A stretch of DNA of 64,000 bases from Macrosoma leucophasiata (taxonomy: Eukaryota > Arthropoda > Insecta > Lepidoptera > Hedylidae): contig JAWQUS010000001.1 in NCBI GenBank assembly GCA_036365455.1, positions 25,033,001 through 25,097,000 on the forward strand, given 5' to 3'. Under the pieces are notes generated by a model that was given only the letters and a program-made list of their open reading frames with translations, was not told the DNA's origin and did not search any database. Position 1 is the first letter of the stretch. Every line of letters begins with the position of its first letter. The translations under genes and the position numbers were made by a program. Below, in pieces: positions 57,383-64,000 of the stretch.

Positions 57383-58165
57383 CTATTGTTTTAATGTAGA
57401 TGTTTTATGGCTACAGTAAAATCCATCAACGTAAAAATAAAAATAATAGCTGTTTGGGGGACCCGACAAGGAGGATTCAACAATGTGAGATGTTGAATAT
57501 GGGCAGGTGCTGGATCACACTCCATAGGCCCAGCCAGCTAGTCCCTCAGTTCACCCACATAGCCCAAAGTCTGGCGAGTCATTTATTTACAGTAGTCCCA
57601 TGTATTCTGCGGGGTCTGTCTGTGTCTGTATTAAATACTGATGCAGTCAGAGAGAGGTCCCGCCGAATATATCCCATTACAAAGTAGATCAAAATTTTTG
57701 AAAGGACCTCGACGTGTTGGACCCCCCATGTCCCCGCGCAAGCCTGATAAAGGTTCAGATTGGACCCCGTGCTGACGAAAGAAAAATAATAGTAACTTTA
57801 CGTTCTCGGGCAGTACAGCCGTAGATTAAAGTCAAAACTAATTTAACGTATATTCCATGAGGACATTAAGCAATGCAAAGGTTTGACCACTCCACTAATA
57901 GACTCGATAAACAAATATGGAAGCTAGCGTGATGCTAGCCTAGAAAGCACTAAGGTTTATTAAAAGTCAGTTTTTATTAACTAGACGCCATTACCGTGGT
58001 ATTCACTATCGTTGATTAATTTTGTTTCAAAGCTTATTAAGCTTCTCCGCTCAGTTTTGTACAAATAATAGTTTGCAGTTGGAAAGTTAGTATTATTATT
58101 TGTTTATATAAATATAGGTGAATAATTACTTCTCGATTTATGTCAAAGTGTTATTTATGCGAATG
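57383..58165. other. Gene-free stretch with an unnamed repeat-like segment
   Basis: 57440-57790 (GGGGGACCCGACAAGGAGGA to GACCCCGTGCTGACGAAAG) has the GC content and phrasing of a dispersed repeat, but no second copy in this window. The frame at 57400-57687 inside it is not supported. Confidence 0.35.
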
Positions 58166-58175
58166 CGAATCTCTC

Positions 58176-58709
58176 AGGTCGAACTTCGAGAAAAAGGTCA
58201 TTCGCCGAATCCAACTCGGCTGGGCAGCGTTCGGGAAGTTAAGGAGCGTTTTCTCGTCAAACATACCGCAGTCCTTGAAGACGAAAGTCTTTAATCAGTG
58301 CGTTTTGCCGATGATGACCTACGGTGCCGAGACGTGGTCTCTCACTATGGGTCTCGTACGAAAGCTCCAAGTCACTCAGCGGTCAATGGAAAGGGCTATG
58401 CTCGGCGTTTCCCTACTGGATCTTACAGAAATGAGGAGATCCGTAGGCGAACGAAAGTCGCTGACATAGCCAAGCAGATTTCCAAGCTGAAGTGGCAATG
58501 GGCAGGGGGGGCACATAGCTCGAAGAACCGATAGCCGCTGGGGCAGAAAGGTTCTCGAGTGGAGACCACGTATCGGAAAACGCAGCGCAGGACGTCCACC
58601 TGCAAGATGGACCGACGACCTAGTCAAGGCTGCAGGTACCCGCTGGATGCACGTCGCTTCCGATCGGTCGGCATGGAGGTCATTCATTCAAAAAAAATAT
58701 TTTCATTGA
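58176..58709 (+). pseudogene. RTE-type RT, C-terminal fragment, twice frameshifted
   Basis: Same protein family as 9883-10963, C-terminal third only. NFEKKVIRRIQLGWAAFGKL, QSLKTKVFNQCVLP, YGAETWSLTMGL and QRSMERAMLGV are in one frame. RNEEIRRRTKVADIAKQ and KLKWQWAG follow in another (shift near 58420). ARRTDSRWGRKVLEWRPR and RWTDDLVKAAGTRW are back in the first frame after a G-run at 58504-58511. It stops at 58707-58709 and retains no catalytic RT motif. Confidence 0.85.
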
Positions 58710-58944
58710 ATTGGCGATCGTTAACATTTTAAGGATAGATTTCACCAGCGCTTTTTAACGGCATTTAGTTCTAAACTCGAGCTTTAGACTTTTTGCTGTT
58801 TGCCTATAATTAACCGAGGCCAAGAACATAATAATATGTAAGTGTATTTTAGCGTCAGTAGTTCACTACGTTGTGTTCTGAGTGGTGAGTTCGATTGGAT
58901 CAGGGAGTTAATTGCTTCAAAGATATTTCCAACTTTAGAAGTTA

Positions 58945-59070
58945 TTCAGAACCACCCAGGTGTTTGGTACAAAAATTAACCACCGAATCGTGGGTGTTTG
59001 CATGCATGCCTGAATGTATTCATCCATTTATCTCTGCTTACCCCTTCCGAGATTATAGACATAAAGTTAC
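58945..59070 (+). repeat. Family C, 3' part
   Basis: ACCGAATCGTGGGTGTTTGC, ATGCATGCCTGAATG, TATCTCTGCTTACCCCTTCC and ATAAAGTTACGTCG. Confidence 0.6.
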
Positions 59071-59358
59071 GTCGCGCATTTCTAACAGAACTTGGCGATA
59101 CCACTGCCGCGTAACGAAACAGCGCGAACAAAGGCGAAATGTTTCGCATTACTGTGACAGAACAAAATAAACAGTTTACATCTGCCGCGGATCCGCCTCA
59201 CGTCACTACACATGTGTATTTTGATAATTCAAGAATATTCAACTCTAAACACTAATACATGTTAATAAATAGTTGCAAATACATTCCGTTTTCCGAATTT
59301 ACTATAGGTAACGTATTTTAAAATGAGGGTAGAAACCACCACGTCGTTATCTATACTT
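59071..59358. other. Gene-free stretch
   Basis: No gene and no family copy that I can support. Confidence 0.3.
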
Positions 59359-59359
59359 T

Positions 59360-59595
59360 TATTGGTGGTAGAGTTTTGACTCGTAGGCAGTCCCACATTA
59401 CGTAATGTGTTTCCCGCCAAATGGTAGTGTTCAGCACTTCAGGTTTTATTTTTGTGTAGATGTCTATAGGCTGTTGTTTGTGATATTGTTTTTAAGTTAT
59501 GTTGTCATAAATAAAACATATATTTCTTTCTTTCTTCTTTCTTTCTATCGTCACTTAACATCAATGTGAGCTGAATCCTTGTTTGCCACCTTGAG
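59360..59595 (+). repeat. Family R with an insertion ending in a TTTC tract
   Basis: Head ATTGGTGGTAGAGTTTTGAC, CCAAATGGTAGTGTTCAGCA, and GATGTCTATAGGCTG are interrupted at about 59475-59550 by AT-rich sequence ending in a CTTTCTTTCTT microsatellite. Family R then resumes at TCGTCACTTAACATCAATGT. Confidence 0.7.
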
Positions 59596-59754
59596 AATTT
59601 TTGCTTTGAAAATTTTTTTGACGGCTACATCACATTACGTGGTATTTACTCTTTTACATAATTAGGTACTTAATTAGAATGTTTCGTTTGTATAAACTTC
59701 TGGGAACACATTTTTTAAACAATAGGAAAAAATTAAAATAAAACGTCACTCAAA

Positions 59755-60036
59755 GTAACTTCACGCCTGTAATTCTCGAAGGGGTAGGCAGAGGTTAATG
59801 CATGCATTCTAGCATAAAAATTTAAAAAAAAATCATTTGACACCCCCGGGCACATTGCCAAACTTCGAGGTACTGGAAAATTGCCAGGAAATGGGAAAAT
59901 CCCAATAGAACCAGGTATAAAGGACTATCAGAGATAATGGTGTAACATTATCTCTGATAGTCCCCTACCCGGGAATCGAACGCAGGACCCCAGCATAGTG
60001 ATAGTGGCCTGCTACCACTAGGCTACTGAGACTGAA
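59755..60036 (-). repeat. Family C SINE, inverted, with an 18-bp perfect palindrome
   Basis: The 3' end at left is TAACTTCACGCCTGTAATTC, then CACATTGCCAAACTTCGAGG and AATCCCAATAGAACCAGG. The head at right is GGAATCGAACGCAGGACCCC and CTACCACTAGGCTACTGAG. At 59922-59963 the normal short inverted repeat of the family has become a perfect 18-bp stem (GGACTATCAGAGATAATG) with a 6-nt loop. Confidence 0.85.
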
Positions 60037-60361
60037 AATTACATCAATATATATTGCGGGTTTAAAAAAAACAACACTTAAAAACAGACAGACAGAGGCA
60101 GAGAACGAATTTGTTTTATATAACGTAGTGAGGAATATAAAACAAACGTGTAGTCTTGAAAATGTCGATAATAAGGGCTTCAGTATCCGCTTATCTTTCG
60201 ACTTATTTTTCTGTTACTGGTTAACATAACACAGCTTTTATAAATATTTAGATCATCTGTTTTTTGACTGAATATATAAACATTTGAATAAAAATATAAG
60301 AAACTGCTTCTTTTACTGCCGTATTTTTTCATGAAACCAGCCAAGAAGCATAGATTTTTTT

Positions 60362-60508
60362 TAATGTTATGGAAGTGGCAAACAAGCATGCAGTTCACAT
60401 TGATGTTAAGTGATGACTGCAGCCTATAGACACTTACACAAAGACCAGAGGTCAAAATACAGATGCGTTAGCACTCCTGAAGCGTAAGGTGTTATGCCTC
60501 TGTGGCAA
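60362..60508 (-). repeat. Family R, 3' half, inverted
   Basis: ATGGAAGTGGCAAACAAGCA, TGCAGTTCACATTGATGTTA, AGTGATGACTGCAGCCTATA, AGACCAGAGGTCAAAATACA and GGTGTTATGCCTCTGTG. Well conserved. Confidence 0.85.
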
Positions 60509-61160
60509 TGCATCGGGTTTTTACCTCCATCTCTTGCAGCATTGGTTTTTAGATTCAGAAATCTAAATTCATTGAATGTTCATAGGTTTTCGCGAGCTAC
60601 ACTCATTGAAATAATACTATTTTTACGGATACATTTAATTTGCGTTTATTTCTTCTTTCGCGTATTCTTCTTCTCATGTGCCCGGAACCACAGAAGCTGA
60701 AAAACAACCGAAAGTCGGGTTTATTTCACAAATATTTTAAGTTTAATATCCTTTTTATAAGCTTTAAATGTCCCACTGCTGGGGAAAGGCCTCTCCCAAT
60801 TTTTTCCACCTATCGCGGTCTGCCGCAACCTCAAGCAACTTTAGTTTAATATACGCGAGATAAGTCCGTAAAAATTGTTTCATTTCAATGAAATTCAATC
60901 TTTTTCCTACAAAACGTTCGAACTAAATGAATCCACAGTAAATTAACTTCGAGAGTTAATTACAAAGAGTCCGCAGTCGAAAGCTTACTAGCAGCTATAC
61001 TGCAATAAATAGTCAACGGAAAATTAACAGATCCAAGAGGAAATCCGCTCACACCAAAACAAAAGCCAGTCATGTGCGTGTCGGAACACGCGCAGTGTAG
61101 GGTTCCGCAGTTTTTAGGTTTGAATAATGTAATAATATAAATATATAAATGTTTTCCAAG
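60509..61160. other. Mostly unassigned, one repeat fragment
   Basis: 60765-60842 (AATGTCCCACTGCTGGGGAA, AGGCCTCTCCCAATTTTTTC, CACCTATCGCGGTCTGCCGC) is a known dispersed lepidopteran phrase. 61098-61115 (GTAGGGTTCCGCAGTTTTTA) resembles a family G end. No gene. Confidence 0.4.
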
Positions 61161-61164
61161 GAGT

Positions 61165-61352
61165 TTACCACTTCCATTACATAAAAAAAGTGTTTAGTGC
61201 TATCGTTTTCTTGACAGAAGGATTATCAAGTACGGTCCTGTAATTTTCAGCACAAAGCTATATCAGCTCAACCCTCAGAACTTCAAACGCATATATATTT
61301 TTTTGTAGATTTTATGTAGATCCTTATTACAGGCTACATAACAGTACTTCGT
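61165..61352 (+). repeat. Family R, rearranged and diverged
   Basis: A tail phrase (CCACTTCCATTACATAAAAA) precedes AGTGCTATCG, GTACGGTCCTGTAATTTTCA and CACAAAGCTATATCAG, so two partial copies lie head to tail. Confidence 0.5.
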
Positions 61353-61700
61353 GGCATATATTAAACTAGTGGCAATAAGTGTAGGCATTAAAATGTCTGT
61401 CCCCTTCAGACCAATAAAGGCGTGAAGTTGTGTTCCGTTAGAAACAATGTTCAAATATTACGTTCCCTATAATTTCCACCTTGAACTCTTTGTCAGGTTT
61501 ATTTATTACGACAAATTAATTGTTGCGATTGTCATTGACAGATTCTAATTTCGTGTGACGTTTTGTTTGATGAAGTATTGTTGTCTTGATAGCAATTTGG
61601 AAATGGAATGTTTTGGGTAATATAATGGAAAATGTCTTACTTGTTTATAGTGATAGATTAATCGATAGATTATAGATAGATTAATTGATAGATCAATTTG
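61353..61700. other. Gene-free stretch
   Basis: No gene. A local AGATTAAT(C/T)GATAGAT repeat lies near 61655-61695, just before the family B SINE. Confidence 0.35.
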
Positions 61701-61702
61701 AC

Positions 61703-61905
61703 GGCCCGGTTAGTCCAGCGGTGTGAGACAGCCGTTTGATTCGAGGGGTCGCGGGTTCGATTCCCGCACCGGGACAAATATTTGTATGGCCTGCAGATGT
61801 TTGTTTCGAGCCTGGGTTGTGTTTGTGTTGTATGTGTATAACGGCACCCACGACACAGGTTTGTACCTACTGTGGGGCTGTGAGTAAAAGCGTATATAAA
61901 AAAAA
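61703..61905 (+). repeat. Family B SINE, best-preserved copy
   Basis: Head GGCCCGGTTAGTCCAGCGGT, B box GGGTTCGATTCCCGCACCGG, then TTTGTATGGCCTGCAGATGT, ATAACGGCACCCACGACACA and GGGGCTGTGAGTAAAAGCGT with an A-rich end. The first 73 bases fold like a tRNA (ends GGCCCGG/CCGGGAC), but the anticodon arm is poor and no anticodon can be called. Confidence 0.85.
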
Positions 61906-62147
61906 AATCAATTTAATATAATGTTGATGCTTGTATTTTTTAATTAAGTAATTTTACCTTGCCGTTACTGAGGCTGATCTGTATAATACATAAAAAGTAA
62001 AGCCTTAACTCACTGACTGACAATAACAATGCGCTTCTTAAACTTAAGAATAATTTTTAAACCTATGACCAAGAAGTCAATTCCTTTACTGAGGTGTTCT
62101 AATCATTTAGACGAGTAAATCGATATTGCTTTTTGAAATTCAACTGC

Positions 62148-62470
62148 CAACTGCCTCAGTAGCGTAGTGGTAGCAGGCCACTACTATTACGCTGGAGGTC
62201 CTGGGTTCGATTCCCGGGTCGGGGACTATCAGAGATAACGGTTTAAAACCCTTTATCTCTGCTTCTATTGGGATTTTTTCATTTTCTGGAAGTTTCCCAG
62301 TACACCGGAGTTTGGTAATATGCCCGGAGATGGCAACAGGTTCGCCACCTGTTACATGGGCCAAAACGTAACCGGCGAGTCGTGGGTGTTTGCATGTATG
62401 ATTGAATGCATGCATTTACCTCTGCCTACTCCTTCGGGGATCACAGGCGTAAAGTTACGTTGAAGTTACG
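62148..62470 (+). repeat. Family C SINE, full-length copy
   Basis: tRNA-like head TGCCTCAGTAGCGTAGTGGT, AGCAGGCCACTACTATTACG, with B box GGGTTCGATTCCCGGG. Then come TATCAGAGATAACGG, TTTCATTTTCTGGAAGTTTC, AGGTTCGCCACCTGTTACAT, AACGTAACCGGCGAGTCGTG, ATGCATGCATTTACCTCTGC and the end AGGCGTAAAGTTACG. This copy defines the family order used above. Confidence 0.85.
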
Positions 62471-62539
62471 TTTTTTGAAATTCATTACGGGATGAAATTA
62501 TACCTGAAGTTAACTGAGTCTTTCATTTTTTTTTTAATT

Positions 62540-62692
62540 AACATATCTTCACGCCAAGTCCCATACAGGGTACGCATGGAGTGTGGAACCAGAGATCAAA
62601 ATACAGATGCTTTTCCACCCCTGAGACCTAAGTTGTCATGTCTCTGTAATAGTCATTACGGAGCCGTACATGAATTCCAATTAAAAAAATAA
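62540..62692 (-). repeat. Non-LTR RT 3' end next to a family R piece, both inverted
   Basis: 62540-62590 (plus ATCTTCACGCCAAGTCCCAT, ACAGGGTACGCATGGAGTGT) is the inverted 3' end of the 18109 RT family. 62590-62692 (GATCAAAATACAGATGCTTT, CCACCCCTGAGACCTAAG, CATGTCTCTGTAATAG) is inverted family R. Confidence 0.6.
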
Positions 62693-62699
62693 TAAATTG

Positions 62700-62922
62700 T
62701 AGAGGCCCAGTAAGACTATGACTGACCTACCATGACCAAATAGGTCGAGTTCTGTCTGATGGTGGTGTCAAAAGTCTTAGGAATCGGCGTGCATGTACGA
62801 AGAGAACGATGAAGGTAGACGAGGCACGAGAGGTATGTCAGGACCGGGATATCTGGCGTTCTTCACTCTCTGCCTAAGCCGTTAGGGACCTAGCGTGAAG
62901 ATACATACATACATAAAATAAT
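62700..62922 (+). pseudogene. Non-LTR RT C-terminal fragment, second copy
   Basis: About 90 percent identical by eye to 18370-18585: CCAAATAGGTCGAGTTCTGT, GTCAAAAGTCTTAGGAATCG, GAAGGTAGACGAGGCACGAG, GGACCGGGATATCTGGCG. It carries stop codons and ends with GATACATACATACATA. 5'-truncated and dead. Confidence 0.8.
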
Positions 62923-64000
62923 GTAAGTACCGTAAATAATAAATCTCATATTTTTTGTAGAGCTGTTTCCATAAAATAATATTTTCGAACTATCCTTACA
63001 CAACTTTCTAATAAATAAGGCAAGCGATAACGTAATGATAGTATACTTAGTGAAGCAAAATGGGGATGAAGTGATTTCCGTCGAGCATAGAGCTGTTACG
63101 ACCATAATATCCCGCACGGTCGCGCTGAGAGTCGTTCTCGGCTCTCAGCGACAGGCCGAGTACTCTCGGGAGACTCTCGATAAAACTCTCGTTTTTCTTC
63201 GCTGAATATTTATGGTGATATAAAGAAATGTATTTTATGTTTGTGTGTAAATGATGCAAAATTTTGTGATAATATGCTGATTTTTTTTTTATAATTTTTT
63301 ACTGTATTTGTAGTTTAGGTTTATATACCTGCATGTTAGATATTTATGTACATTGAGTAAAATTATGACGGAATGAGTGATTTTTTAAGATTTAATGTCG
63401 CAATCGATATAACTTTTAGTTGTACGCAAAAGCGTCCCTAATTTCATAGAAATTTCATATTGATTCTTGTTTTAGAAGAAGTATGTTAATCTAAACTTAT
63501 AATTGCTATGATCTCAAATAAGTTCAAGATTTTAGTTTTTCCTTACACGTAGGTTATAATATATATAATATGCATATATTTTTGTAATATATGAATATTA
63601 TAAAAATCTTATTCGTATAAGATTTCTTTCTACATAGACTAACTCTTCTAATAAAATAAAAGTTTGAAGCTTTTGTCGAGATCGAGATTATAATAAATAG
63701 TCCGTATATTAAACTACATTAAATGAATCTCTTAATTGAATACCTTGGGAATAATCTGGCTTGAGTTAAATTTTTCGAAAAAAATATTTCTGTCCCACAA
63801 AACTAACCCAAAATTCAATTTATTTTTGACGTAGTAATTCAAACACTCGAAAAACGCATAAGAGTATAATTTGTTCACTAAAAGAAAATCAAAATTCAGT
63901 ACAAAAAATAATCCATAACTTACCGTCTCCCAAATTTTTTCAAAGTCCTTAAAATACACTTTAATCTACATTAAAACTGAAGTTACATTAGAATACACAC
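62923..64000. other. Terminal stretch with no supported gene
   Basis: AT-rich. A 9-bp hairpin (CGCTGAGAG/CTCTCAGCG, 63123-63150) inside a run of CTCTCG/CGAGAG motifs (63110-63200) is the only structure. Minus-strand frames show no motif. Confidence 0.35.

Noticed and set aside
61703..61776. Possible tRNA gene (also at 7443, 19266, 55157, 62148 and inverted at 40110-40197)
   Set aside because: Each has a B box but is attached to a conserved SINE body and lacks a clean anticodon arm. Treated as SINE heads.

Overview
The window looks like a stretch of lepidopteran (butterfly or moth) nuclear DNA made almost entirely of transposable elements. The evidence is the AT-rich background, RTE-type reverse transcriptase fragments of a kind common in butterflies, several SINE families present in many copies, and three retrotransposons from three different LTR superfamilies. 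I found no host gene that I can name. One short reading frame at 53808-53999 is the only weak candidate for a host exon. Family assignments rest on motifs read by eye, with no database search.

Three LTR elements have both LTRs and a matching target-site duplication (TSD). (1) 1210-5752, minus strand: a Ty1/copia element with 154-bp LTRs, TSD AAAAT, a copia-style internal tRNA-iMet primer site, and a gag-pol frame broken three times. (2) 24570-32337, plus strand: a BEL/Pao element with 915-bp LTRs, TSD ATATG and one unbroken Gag-Pol frame of about 1955 codons, the most intact gene here. (3) 43014-49610, minus strand: a Ty3/gypsy element with 475-bp LTRs and TSD CTTT. Its gag and pol lie in the same frame, separated by one UGA stop in the context UGA-CUA, and there is a separate one-base break in an A-run in the integrase. 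In each element the two LTRs look identical by eye, so all three insertions should be young.

The rest is a mosaic of shorter repeats. Family A is a SINE with a 5S-rRNA-like head. Families B and C are SINEs with tRNA-like heads. Family R is a roughly 280-bp A-tailed repeat with more than twenty full or partial copies. Family Q ends in a GAT microsatellite, and family G carries GGGTTCCGTA at one end. There are also 5'-truncated non-LTR retrotransposons (two RTE fragments, two or more copies of another RT C-terminus with a TACA tail, a Jockey/CR1-like piece), a Penelope-like fragment lying inside a family B SINE, a roughly 280-bp tandem repeat at 17019-17690 and several small foldback elements. 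Several insertions are nested, which gives a relative order.

Two patterns stand out. The gypsy element has an in-frame, possibly leaky UGA between Gag and Pol, plus three tandem hairpins in each LTR. Second, many family R and C copies contain perfect or near-perfect palindromes where related copies have only a partial inverted repeat, as if template switching had repeatedly copied one arm onto the other.
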